Origin: JBAIYU01 sp036763085
Lineage (GTDB): Bacteria > Bacillota > Negativicutes > DSM-1736 > Dendrosporobacteraceae
Direction: 5' to 3'
NCBI RefSeq assembly: GCF_036763085.1
Contig: NZ_JBAIYU010000014.1
Coordinates: 1-64,000 of the forward strand
Length of the DNA stretch: 64,000 bases
Position numbers and translations under genes: made by a program. This document shows positions 52,175 to 60,466 of this stretch, piece after piece. Position 1 is the stretch's first letter, and the number at the start of each line of letters is the position of its first letter. The notes beneath the pieces were generated by a model. The model was not told where the DNA came from and ran no database searches. It saw only the letters and a program-made list of their open reading frames with translations.

Positions 52175-53387
52175 ACCAGAGTTGCTTGCACCGGCCGGTA
52201 ATCTTGAAAAACTCAAGATGGCTATACTTTATGGCGCAGATGCCGTATTTATGGGCGGCAAAGCATTCGGATTGAGAGCATTTAGTGATAATTTCAGCGA
52301 TAATGAGCTCAGAGAGGGAATTTCCTATGCCCATAGTTTTAAGAAAAAAGCATATATAACAGTTAACGTTTTTCCGCATAATGATGATTTAACTAATTTA
52401 CCTGAATATCTGACCTTTTTGCGAGATGCTGGTGCTGATGGGATAATTATCGCCGATTTAGGTGTATATCGAATAGCTCGAGAGGTAGTACCTGACCTTC
52501 CGATTCACATTAGTACGCAGGCTAACAATACTAACTGGTCTTCAGTTTTATGCTGGCAGGATTTAGGGGCAAAACGGGTAGTGCTAGCTAGGGAATTATC
52601 ACTAAATGATATAAATATAATTCGGGCTAAAGTTAATATAGAGCTTGAGGCGTTTGTACACGGTGCAATGTGTATTTCATACTCAGGCAGATGTTTAATG
52701 AGTAATTATTTTACCGGCCGTGATGCCAATAGAGGTGAGTGCGCTCAGCCGTGTCGTTGGAAGTACTATATAGTTGAGGAAAAGAGACCTAATCAATATA
52801 TACCTGTTTTGGAAGATGAAAAAGGAACATACATTTTCAACTCAAAAGATTTATGCCTGCTTCCTCATTTGCCGAAGTTGATCGATAGCGGCTTGAATAG
52901 CTTTAAAATCGAAGGCCGTATGAAAAGCGTCCATTATGTTGCAACAGTAGTTAAAGTCTATCGAGAAGCTATTGACAGTTACTTCAAAGATCCGGTTAAC
53001 TTTGCCGTAAAACCCGAATGGCTGGAAGAGTTAAATAAAGTATCTCACCGTGAATATACAACAGGATTTTATTTTAATAAAACGACACATGAGGATCAAA
53101 TATATGGTTCTTCTTCGTATAGTCAAACCCATGATTTTATCGGTTTAGTAAAGAGTTATAATCAAGCTGATGGAACTGCCACAATTGAACAGCGCAATAA
53201 CATGAGAGTGGGTCAATATATTGAAATTATACAACCGCAAGGACCTACATTTACTCAAAAGATTGAGGCTATGTTTGATATTGATGGCAATCCGATCGAC
53301 GTAGCTCCCCATCCGCAGCAAATTATCACAATTCCAATGGCTCAGCCTATAGAAGCGTACTCTATGCTTCGGAGAAAGGCAGAATAA
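52167..53387 (+). CDS. trhP: U32 family protein, tRNA U34 hydroxylation (TrhP-like)
   Basis: A 406-residue U32 protein with the family signatures PELLAPAGN, GADAVFMGG, ISTQANNTN, EAFVHGAMCISYSGRC and RGECAQPCRW. The conserved cysteines fit the Fe-S-dependent TrhP enzymes that make 5-hydroxyuridine in tRNA, using prephenate. It overlaps trmR by 8 bases, and TrmR would methylate its product. A peptidase role, the older annotation, is less likely. The GTG start follows AGGGGG. Confidence 0.85.
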   Translation: MNRPELLAPAGNLEKLKMAILYGADAVFMGGKAFGLRAFSDNFSDNELREGISYAHSFKKKAYITVNVFPHNDDLTNLPEYLTFLRDAGADGIIIADLGVYRIAREVVPDLPIHISTQANNTNWSSVLCWQDLGAKRVVLARELSLNDINIIRAKVNIELEAFVHGAMCISYSGRCLMSNYFTGRDANRGECAQPCRWKYYIVEEKRPNQYIPVLEDEKGTYIFNSKDLCLLPHLPKLIDSGLNSFKIEGRMKSVHYVATVVKVYREAIDSYFKDPVNFAVKPEWLEELNKVSHREYTTGFYFNKTTHEDQIYGSSSYSQTHDFIGLVKSYNQADGTATIEQRNNMRVGQYIEIIQPQGPTFTQKIEAMFDIDGNPIDVAPHPQQIITIPMAQPIEAYSMLRRKAE

Positions 53388-53611
53388 TGATGAATGCTAT
53401 ATATATACGTGTTAACCCTAAGTACGTCCATTATATTAATCGGATCATGGAAGGATATGAATACCTTGGTACGGTTAGCACTATAAATCGAGCAGAAGGT
53501 ATTGTAATAGTAAGAGTTACCCCTGATACTTTAGCTGATGTGAAAGACATAATTGACAATTTAGACATTCCTTTCGAATACGTTAAGCATGATGAAATAA
53601 TAAAAAACTAG
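53387..53611 (+). CDS. DUF4911 small protein
   Basis: A 74-residue protein with a beta-alpha-beta pattern and no cysteines. The segment YIRVNPKYVHYINRIMEGYE and the later GIVIVRVTPDTL fit DUF4911, an uncharacterised group found next to U32 genes. ATG 53387 overlaps the upstream stop (TAATG) behind GGAGAAAGG; ATG 53390 is an alternative. Confidence 0.72.
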   Translation: MMNAIYIRVNPKYVHYINRIMEGYEYLGTVSTINRAEGIVIVRVTPDTLADVKDIIDNLDIPFEYVKHDEIIKN

Positions 53612-53637
53612 ATATAATGCTTTTAAAAATTCCAAAG

Positions 53638-53674
53638 AATGCCATACTATAACTAGAGGTGATAGTATGGCATT
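53638..53674 (+). promoter_or_regulatory. RBS- and start-sequestering hairpin before the PBP gene
   Basis: A perfect 13-bp inverted repeat (53638-53650 with 53662-53674) leaves an 11-nt loop that holds the Shine-Dalgarno AGAGGTG (53655-53661). The start codon ATG 53667-53669 lies in the 3' stem. No T-run follows, so it is not a terminator. A TATAAT box at 53613-53618 would start transcription just upstream. It could control translation or bind a protein. Confidence 0.6.
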
Positions 53675-55334
53675 TAACGTTTCACGTATATATAGATTAC
53701 TAATCTTTCTTGTCTTTATAGGAATTATGCTGGCAGGAAGATTGTTCTACTTACAAATAGTAGAAGGTACTGAGTTAACCTTATTAAGTTTAAGTGCTAG
53801 GGTGCAAGAAGTGCCGATGGAAGTTGCCCGTGGTGAAATTGTTGATCGCAATGGCATACCGCTAACTAATAATGCACAGCATTTTAGTCTAATTGTTTTT
53901 CCGGGGCAATTAGAAGATGTAGAAGTCTCCTCATATGAATTAGCTCGAATTACCGGCTTACATTCGGATACAATTGCTGGGAAAATTTCGAAAGATGAGC
54001 GTCCATTTAAATTGAAAACTGATTTGGATGCTCTAACTGCCCAAAAAATAAATACATTAAAACTGCCAGGGGTGCTAATTGTACCGGAAAAAATTCGCTA
54101 CGGTTACAGTGCTTTGGCTGCTCATGTGACTGGGTATATTAATACTTCTGATAATCGGGGCGTAAGCGGAATAGAAGGAATGTTCGATGATTTTCTAAGA
54201 GGGAATCAGCCAGAATATGCGGCAGCGATGGTTGATGCAGCTCAGCAGATAATTCCAGGGTTAGGGTATAAGAGGCTTAGACTTGATAATGGGAGTGGAC
54301 CAAGCAATGTCGTTTTAACAATAGACAGCAAAGTTCAAAAAATAGTTGAAGCGGTACTTGACCGACATATGCAAAAAGGTGCAGTAGTCGTAATGAAACC
54401 TTCAACAGGTGAGATATTGGCAATGGCATCAAGACCGAATTTTGATGCGAATAATCTAAATGACTACTTAGTACAAGAATCATCCCCCCTATTGAATAGA
54501 GCTATTTCCGCCTATCAGCCTGGTTCGGTTTTTAAACTTGTTGTGGCAGCGGCGGCCTTGGAAAGCAAATTAGTTCATCCCAATGATGAATTTTACGACC
54601 CGGGCTACATAGACGTAAACGGCATTCGATTTAAAGGTTGGGATTATGACAGAGGGCCGCGAGGACGAATTACGTTTACAGACGCAATGGCCTATTCCAG
54701 TAATCCGGTTTTTATCGAAGTTGGTCAAAAAATTGGTGCCGAAAGACTTATTTCTTTTGCCCAAAAGTTAGGGTTTGGCCAAAAAACTAAACTCGAATTT
54801 TACGGAGAAGCGGATGGAAACTTACCGTCTCATGATAATATATATCCTGGTGAGTTGGCGAACCTTGCGATCGGTCAGGGAGAGTTTGAGGCCACTCCAG
54901 TTCAAATGGCATCTTTAGTGTCTACTATAGTTAATGATGGAATAAAAGTAGAACCGTATATTGTTAGTAAACTGACTAATTCTAGCGGAGTTGTTGTAAA
55001 AAACTATAATGCTTCACGTGGTGTTAGAGTATTATCAAAACAAACCTCAGCTCAGATGCGTGATATGATGGCAGCTGTAACAAAGTATGGGACAGGCCAG
55101 GCAGCATATGTTGACGGTGCTGGTTCGGCAGGAAAAACCGGTTCAGCTGAAACAGGAAGAACAAATTCTGAGGGTAAAGGAATAAATCATGCTTGGTTTG
55201 CAGGTTACGGCCCCATAGACCGCCCTCAATATGTTATTGTTGTTTTTATAGAGGATGGTATGTCTGGCGGTGATGTTGCTGCACCGATTTTCCAGGAGAT
55301 ACTATCTGAGATAAATTCGGTACAAGCGAAATAA
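53667..55334 (+). CDS. Class B penicillin-binding protein (PbpI/SpoVD-like transpeptidase)
   Basis: A 555-residue peptidoglycan transpeptidase. One N-terminal membrane anchor (about 10-30) precedes a dimerisation domain starting ARGEIVDRNG and a transpeptidase domain with SVFK (287-290), SSN (344-346) and KTG (490-492). No PASTA domain is present. Its position after the mltG/U32 cluster matches Bacillus pbpI (yrrR), a sporulation-linked PBP, so a sporulation role is plausible but not proven. The start codon lies in a strong hairpin. Confidence 0.92.
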   Translation: MAFNVSRIYRLLIFLVFIGIMLAGRLFYLQIVEGTELTLLSLSARVQEVPMEVARGEIVDRNGIPLTNNAQHFSLIVFPGQLEDVEVSSYELARITGLHSDTIAGKISKDERPFKLKTDLDALTAQKINTLKLPGVLIVPEKIRYGYSALAAHVTGYINTSDNRGVSGIEGMFDDFLRGNQPEYAAAMVDAAQQIIPGLGYKRLRLDNGSGPSNVVLTIDSKVQKIVEAVLDRHMQKGAVVVMKPSTGEILAMASRPNFDANNLNDYLVQESSPLLNRAISAYQPGSVFKLVVAAAALESKLVHPNDEFYDPGYIDVNGIRFKGWDYDRGPRGRITFTDAMAYSSNPVFIEVGQKIGAERLISFAQKLGFGQKTKLEFYGEADGNLPSHDNIYPGELANLAIGQGEFEATPVQMASLVSTIVNDGIKVEPYIVSKLTNSSGVVVKNYNASRGVRVLSKQTSAQMRDMMAAVTKYGTGQAAYVDGAGSAGKTGSAETGRTNSEGKGINHAWFAGYGPIDRPQYVIVVFIEDGMSGGDVAAPIFQEILSEINSVQAK

Positions 55335-55414
55335 TATAGTGATGAACAGTAGTGTATTAAGCATTATTAGCAAGTATATAATAATCTTAATGCATAAATC
55401 TATTTAACATGTTC

Positions 55415-55443
55415 TAGGCAAATACGATAAATTGTGGTAAAAT
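55415..55443 (+). promoter_or_regulatory. Candidate promoter of aroQ operon
   Basis: TAGGCA (55415-55420), a 17-bp spacer and an extended -10 TGGTAAAAT (hexamer 55438-55443). The extended -10 compensates for a weak -35. Confidence 0.45.
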
Positions 55444-55481
55444 GTAAAAGTTATTAATTTCTGGTAAGGCTGTGATGATTT

Positions 55482-55937
55482 TTGAAAGATCATACAAAAA
55501 AAATTCTGATTATTCATGGACCTAACCTTAATTTACTTGGAAAACGCGAGCCGCATATATACGGTTCCATGACATTAGAAGATATAAATAAACAACTTTG
55601 CGAACGTGCTGAAATTCTTGGTGTAAGCATCGAAGTAATTCAAACAAATCACGAGGGTGTTATGATTGACACCATCCACAATGCTGAAGGACAGTATGAT
55701 TGTATTATAATAAATGCTGCTGCCTTTACACATTATAGTATTGCTGTTCGTGACGCACTGGCGGGAATAACTGTTCCTGCAATAGAGGTTCACCTTTCAA
55801 ATATTCATAAACGTGAGGAGTTTCGGCATAAGTCGGTTATTGCTTCTGTTGTCATAGGGCAAATCAGCGGTTTTGGTGCACATAGCTATATCCTTGCCTT
55901 AGAAGGTGCAGCAAAACTTATAAAGCAGGAGGCATAA
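55482..55937 (+). CDS. aroQ: 3-dehydroquinate dehydratase, type II
   Basis: A 151-residue shikimate-pathway enzyme. HGPNLNLLGKREP near the N-terminus, the catalytic Tyr in IYG, the NAAAFTHYS loop and EVHLSNIHKREEFR are typical of the dodecameric type II enzyme. The TTG start has only a weak SD (AAGG). The aroQ-pepP-efp order is conserved in Bacillus (yqhS-yqhT-efp). Confidence 0.96.
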   Translation: MKDHTKKILIIHGPNLNLLGKREPHIYGSMTLEDINKQLCERAEILGVSIEVIQTNHEGVMIDTIHNAEGQYDCIIINAAAFTHYSIAVRDALAGITVPAIEVHLSNIHKREEFRHKSVIASVVIGQISGFGAHSYILALEGAAKLIKQEA

Positions 55938-57005
55938 ATGAGCGAGCGATTATCAAAATTGCAAAGCTATTTAGTTGCAAACGGCCTTGATGCAATAATT
56001 GTTTTAAAACCTGAAAATCGTATGTATTTTAGTGGTTTTACTGGATCTTCGGGTATGTTGATAATTAGTCAGTTTGATGCTAAACTAGTAACAGATTTTC
56101 GTTATATTGAACAAGCAGGCAGACAAGCAAAAAAGTTTGAAATCATTCGTCATGGCAATAACATACTAGAAACAATAGCAAAAGAAATCAGCAGCTCAGG
56201 ATTTAATAAAGTTGGCTTTGAAGGCGATTTCGTGACCTTTGCGATATACGATTCACTACATACTTTGTTAGGCCAGGTAGAACTAAAATCAATCCAGCTA
56301 GATAGTTTGCGGATGATAAAAGATGATGAAGAAATTAAACTGATTAAAAAGGCTGTCGAAATTGCCGACATGGCGTTTTCACATATATTAACTTTTTTGC
56401 GTCCAGGAATTTCCGAAATTTCAGTTGCTGCTGAACTAGAATACTTTATGCGTAAACAAGGCGCTGAAAAGCCGGCCTTCGATACGATTGTTGCATCTGG
56501 AGTAAGAGGTTCACTGCCGCACGGCATTGCTTCTGAAAAGATTATTGAATCCGGTGATCTTATTACGATGGATTTCGGAGCTGTTTATAAAGGGTATCAT
56601 TCCGATATAACTAGAACAGTATGTATTGGAAGAGCTAATGATAAACAGCGGGAAATTTATGATGTTGTTCTTTCGGCCCAGCTTGCTGCAGTAAAGGCGG
56701 TACAAGCCGGAAAACTCTGCAAAGAGATTGACGGTATAGCAAGGGGAATTATTGATAACGCCGGTTATAGAGACTATTTTGGACATGGTCTTGGGCATGG
56801 TTTAGGTCTTGCTATTCATGAGGCACCAAGACTTTCTCCTAGTAACTTATCTGGTGTACTTGAAAAAAATATGTTAGTTACAGTTGAGCCGGGAATTTAT
56901 CTGCCTGATTGGGGTGGCATACGTATCGAAGATACGGTTGTAGTTACGGCGACAGGCTGTGATATATTAACAACTAGCAGCAAAGTACTTATTGAGATTG
57001 ACTAA
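55938..57005 (+). CDS. pepP: Xaa-Pro aminopeptidase, M24 family
   Basis: A 355-residue metallopeptidase removing N-terminal residues before proline. An N-terminal creatinase-like domain precedes the pita-bread fold, with metal ligands in TMDFGAVYKGYHSDITR, GHGLGHGLGL, and EPGIYLPDWGGIRIED. The ATG immediately follows the aroQ stop behind GGAGG. The exact specificity, aminopeptidase or dipeptidase, is not certain. Confidence 0.93.
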   Translation: MSERLSKLQSYLVANGLDAIIVLKPENRMYFSGFTGSSGMLIISQFDAKLVTDFRYIEQAGRQAKKFEIIRHGNNILETIAKEISSSGFNKVGFEGDFVTFAIYDSLHTLLGQVELKSIQLDSLRMIKDDEEIKLIKKAVEIADMAFSHILTFLRPGISEISVAAELEYFMRKQGAEKPAFDTIVASGVRGSLPHGIASEKIIESGDLITMDFGAVYKGYHSDITRTVCIGRANDKQREIYDVVLSAQLAAVKAVQAGKLCKEIDGIARGIIDNAGYRDYFGHGLGHGLGLAIHEAPRLSPSNLSGVLEKNMLVTVEPGIYLPDWGGIRIEDTVVVTATGCDILTTSSKVLIEID

Positions 57006-57036
57006 TTGAGTTGCATAAAATTGGAGGTTTTAAACA

Positions 57037-57600
57037 ATGATTTCAAGTAGTGATTTTAGAACAGGAATAACAATCGAAATTGACAATTCAGTATGGCAAA
57101 TTGTAGATTTCCAACACGTCAAGCCTGGAAAAGGTGCAGCGTTTGTTAGAACAAAAATGAAAAATGTGAAGACTGGCGCAGTGGTTGAACGAACTTTCAA
57201 CCCTGGTGAAAAATTGCCTAAAGCTCATATTGATAATCGCCAAATGCAATATTTGTATGAAAGCGATGGCATGTTCGTGTTCATGGATAACGAAACTTTC
57301 GAACAATCAGAGTTAACTGCCGATCAACTAGGTGATGCCCAAAAATTCCTGAAGGAAAACATGAATATTAACCTTATGTTCTTCCACGGAACGATTATTG
57401 GTGTTGAACTGCCAAATTCAGTAGACCTTGAAGTCGTTGAATGTGATCCTGGTGTCCGCGGCGATACTGCTACAGGTGCAACTAAAATGGCTAAGTTAGA
57501 AACCGGTTACTCAGTACGTGTACCTTTATTCATCAACCAAGGTGATGTACTAAGAATTGATACTCGTTCCGGTGATTATATCGAAAGAGCAAGAGATTAA
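57037..57600 (+). CDS. efp: Translation elongation factor P
   Basis: A 187-residue factor relieving ribosome stalling at polyproline. The three beta-barrel domains are complete. The tip loop is KPGKGAA with Lys32, the residue modified in other species; no modification enzyme (epmA/earP) is visible here. The ATG follows TTGGAGG. A strong terminator follows. Confidence 0.97.
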   Translation: MISSSDFRTGITIEIDNSVWQIVDFQHVKPGKGAAFVRTKMKNVKTGAVVERTFNPGEKLPKAHIDNRQMQYLYESDGMFVFMDNETFEQSELTADQLGDAQKFLKENMNINLMFFHGTIIGVELPNSVDLEVVECDPGVRGDTATGATKMAKLETGYSVRVPLFINQGDVLRIDTRSGDYIERARD

Positions 57601-57610
57601 TTTAAAACAT

Positions 57611-57646
57611 AAACAATTCGGTGATTTTCATCGGATTGTTTTTTTA
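57611..57646 (+). terminator. Rho-independent terminator after efp
   Basis: AACAATTCGGTGA pairs with TCATCGGATTGTT (two G-U pairs), followed by a T-run to about 57645. Confidence 0.9.
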
Positions 57647-57734
57647 ATTTAAAGTCAGCATATGATAACTGATTTACTGGGCATAATATCATTAGCTTTC
57701 GGATAACAGAAAAAAAAGGGGGTAATGATTACTT

Positions 57735-58193
57735 ATGACAAATCTTAAGGAAAGAGTCGCCTATTTACAAGGTTTAACCCAAGGCTTGAATGTGAGTGAA
57801 CAGTCAGCTGAAGGTAAAATTTTAGCAAACATTATTGATGTACTTGATGATATGGCAAATGATTTCCATAACATGTATTTAGCTCAGCAAGATTTGGAAA
57901 GTTATGTTGAAACAATTGATGAGGATTTAACAGATTTAGAAGACGAAATCTATGAAGATGTTTATACTGAAGAAGATGTTGAGGACGATTTTGTGGAGGT
58001 TCAGTGTCCTTCATGTCATGAAGCAGTTACTTTTGAATCCGAGATTTTAGCAGAAGATGATGCAATAGAAGTAACTTGCCCTTACTGCGGGGGTATAGTG
58101 TATGATAATACTCTTGAATTTGATGAAGATATTGATATTGAGTCAGAACGCGTGAACGATTCACTAAGACATGCGATTCATCCAGGATTGTAG
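57735..58193 (+). CDS. CD1247-type acidic protein with zinc ribbon
   Basis: A 152-residue acidic protein. The N-terminal ~35 residues (LKERVAYLQGLTQGLNV) match the CD1247 N-terminal domain found in sporulating anaerobes. The middle is a helical acidic stretch, and the C-terminal half has two CxxC pairs (QCPSCHE, TCPYCGG), a zinc ribbon. Function unknown. It is bounded by terminators, and the ATG follows AAGGGGG. It lies between efp and the spoIIIA operon, a recurring neighbourhood in clostridial relatives. Confidence 0.82.
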   Translation: MTNLKERVAYLQGLTQGLNVSEQSAEGKILANIIDVLDDMANDFHNMYLAQQDLESYVETIDEDLTDLEDEIYEDVYTEEDVEDDFVEVQCPSCHEAVTFESEILAEDDAIEVTCPYCGGIVYDNTLEFDEDIDIESERVNDSLRHAIHPGL

Positions 58194-58218
58194 TATTATA
58201 AATTGATATTTTGTACGT

Positions 58219-58249
58219 TAAAAATCTCGCCTTTGTGCGGGATTTTTTT
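58219..58249 (+). terminator. Rho-independent terminator
   Basis: AAAATCTCGC and GCGGGATTTT (one G-U) enclose CTTTGT, followed by a T-run. Confidence 0.9.
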
Positions 58250-58312
58250 ATTTGGACACTAGCATAAAGTATGGATATTCACCATATCTATGTAAAGAAA
58301 GGTGGAGGAAAA

Positions 58313-59317
58313 ATGAACCAAATAAGCCATACTTTGGAACAGTATATATATCCTATATTGCCACCAGTGATTGTCGGGATACTTAAAGCGGTATCACTAT
58401 CAGTGATAAGTCAGCTTACCGAAATAAGACTGCGCGCTGATCAGCCCGTTTTGCTAGTATTAGCAAATAGAGATACACTAGTCAGTCCTAATGGTCTTAC
58501 AGACATAGATCCAGATTCGGCGTATATATGCAGTAGGGAAGATGTTGGCCGTACACTACAATTGATAAGCCGAAACTCGCTTTATGCCTATGAACAAGAA
58601 ATAAAGATGGGTTACATAACTATTAATGGCGGACACCGAGTAGGTTTAGCTGGGCAGGCAACTATTGAAAATGGTGAGGTAAAAGCTTTAAAGAATATTA
58701 ACTCTCTTAATATACGCATCGCAAAACAGATTATAGGATGTTCTGACAAAATATTGCCCTACATACTTTCACCTGACAAAAGAGTTTTAAGTACATTGTT
58801 CATTGCACCGCCGCGTTGCGGCAAAACAACAATGCTTAGAGATTTAGTAAGACATTTGAGTAGTGGAAGCAGATCGAACCACTTTTATGGTGTACAGGTC
58901 GGACTTGTTGATGAAAGATCAGAAATTGCCGCTTGTCAAAACGGAGTTGCAACAGTAGATTTAGGACCAAGAGTGGATGTCTTAGACTGCTGCCCTAAAG
59001 CAACTGGTATTCTTATGCTTATTAGATCTATGTCTCCTCAGGTAGTGGTTACTGATGAATTAGGCCGCAAAGAGGATGTAATAGCAGTCAAAGAAGCACT
59101 TAATGCTGGCATTAGTGTAATAACATCAATACATGGCCGTTCTGTGAATGAGATTTCTAATCGACCTTATGTAGATGAATTGATTAGAAATAAATATTTT
59201 GAAAGATATATCATATTGGGTAATCAACCGAACATTGGTTCAATTGAAGGTATTATAGCTGTTAAAAGCGATGATACACTGTATAGTTCAAAAAAAGGAG
59301 TAAAGATATGTGGCTGA
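58313..59317 (+). CDS. spoIIIAA: Stage III sporulation protein AA (ATPase)
   Basis: A 334-residue type II secretion-like ATPase. Walker A is APPRCGKTT (165-173), followed by VDERSEIA and VVTDELG (Walker B-like). It powers or supports the SpoIIIA-SpoIIQ channel joining mother cell and forespore. ATG 58313 follows GGTGGAGG; the frame is open back to 58271 without an SD. A weak sigma-E-like pair (CATAAA near 58263, CATATC near 58283) could drive the operon, but the match is poor. Confidence 0.95.
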   Translation: MNQISHTLEQYIYPILPPVIVGILKAVSLSVISQLTEIRLRADQPVLLVLANRDTLVSPNGLTDIDPDSAYICSREDVGRTLQLISRNSLYAYEQEIKMGYITINGGHRVGLAGQATIENGEVKALKNINSLNIRIAKQIIGCSDKILPYILSPDKRVLSTLFIAPPRCGKTTMLRDLVRHLSSGSRSNHFYGVQVGLVDERSEIAACQNGVATVDLGPRVDVLDCCPKATGILMLIRSMSPQVVVTDELGRKEDVIAVKEALNAGISVITSIHGRSVNEISNRPYVDELIRNKYFERYIILGNQPNIGSIEGIIAVKSDDTLYSSKKGVKICG

Positions 59318-59829
59318 AACTATTAGGAAGCATATTTGTAATAATAACTGGGACATATATCGGTTTTAAGCTGGCATCTCGTTGCAGTACAAGACCGCAG
59401 CATATACGGCAAATTATAAGCTGTATTGTATCGCTGAAGTCGTATATTAATTATGTTTCGATGCCGCTGCCAGATGCATTGGTAAAATCTACCGCCGGTA
59501 CGGAAGGGCCTGTTTCTGTTTTTTTTAGAGATACTGCTGCGCTATTAGAGTTTAATGGCTGGATGAATCCACAACAGGCTATAAAAGAAGTACTAGGTAA
59601 GATGGAAGATAAACTGGCAATAGAAAAACCAGAAAGAGAGATATTATCATTGCTTGGGGCAAATTTAGGGTCAATGAATAGAGAAGAACAGAATAAGTAC
59701 TTAAATATGATTCAGGAACAGCTTGAAAACATAGAACAAGAAGCGGTAAAGACGCGAGATCAAAATTCTAAGATGTATAAGTACCTTGGTGTCTGTGGAG
59801 GATTAGCTGTCGTAATACTGTTTATATAA
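59308..59829 (+). CDS. spoIIIAB: Stage III sporulation protein AB
   Basis: A 173-residue protein resembling GspF-type inner-membrane components. It has an N-terminal helix (about 4-20), a helical cytoplasmic region and a C-terminal hydrophobic segment. It overlaps spoIIIAA by 10 bases; ATG 59308 follows AAAGGAG. Confidence 0.95.
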   Translation: MWLKLLGSIFVIITGTYIGFKLASRCSTRPQHIRQIISCIVSLKSYINYVSMPLPDALVKSTAGTEGPVSVFFRDTAALLEFNGWMNPQQAIKEVLGKMEDKLAIEKPEREILSLLGANLGSMNREEQNKYLNMIQEQLENIEQEAVKTRDQNSKMYKYLGVCGGLAVVILFI

Positions 59830-59856
59830 AAAAGGTATAAGGAAAGGGGTGCAATA

Positions 59857-60054
59857 ATGGGGTTGGATTTACTTTTTAAAATTGCAGGGGTTGGAATATT
59901 GGTTTCCGTTTTCCACACTGCATTAAAACAAGCAGGAAAAGAAGATATGGCGCATTTATGTACACTTGCAGGTTTTACGCTTGTATTGTTATGGGTAGTA
60001 CAATTGTTAGGACGATTATTTAGTACAGTTCAGGATGTTTTCAAGTTGTTATGA
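59857..60054 (+). CDS. spoIIIAC: Stage III sporulation protein AC
   Basis: A 65-residue two-helix membrane protein with the family start DLLFKIAGVGILV and TLAGFTLVLLWVVQLL. The ATG follows GGAAAGGGGTG. Confidence 0.95.
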   Translation: MGLDLLFKIAGVGILVSVFHTALKQAGKEDMAHLCTLAGFTLVLLWVVQLLGRLFSTVQDVFKLL

Positions 60055-60067
60055 GAGGTGTACGGCA

Positions 60068-60454
60068 GTGGAGATAATTCAAATAGTCGGGCTAGGTTTT
60101 GTAGTAACATTATTAATATTAATTATCAGAAGGGAACGGCCCGAGCTTGCTGTGCAGCTGAGTTTAACGCTGGCCACAATAATTTTTCTATTGGTACTAA
60201 ATAAGGTAAATGTAGTTTTAAATTTGTTCCGAGATTTAGCTGAAAAAGCAAATATAAGCCATATGTATTTAAATACAATTTTAAAAATAATCGGTATAGC
60301 ATATATTACTGAGTTTGGGGCACAGGTTTGTCGAGACGCTGGTGAAGGTGCAGTAGCAAGCAAAATTGAATTTGCCGGAAAAGTACTAGTAATGGTTATG
60401 GCAATTCCAATAATTGCGCTGGTGCTGGACACAATTGTTAGATTGATTCCTTAA
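60068..60454 (+). CDS. spoIIIAD: Stage III sporulation protein AD
   Basis: A 128-residue membrane protein with four helices. GTG 60068 gives the usual family start EIIQIVGLGF; the frame can be read from 60035, but that overlaps spoIIIAC and has no SD. It lies 13 nt after spoIIIAC. Confidence 0.94.
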   Translation: MEIIQIVGLGFVVTLLILIIRRERPELAVQLSLTLATIIFLLVLNKVNVVLNLFRDLAEKANISHMYLNTILKIIGIAYITEFGAQVCRDAGEGAVASKIEFAGKVLVMVMAIPIIALVLDTIVRLIP

Positions 60455-60466
60455 GGTGGAATATAG

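Noticed and set aside
56150..56527. Minus-strand frame of 125 codons inside the Xaa-Pro peptidase gene
   Set aside because: It is antisense to a conserved enzyme and has no SD or family match.
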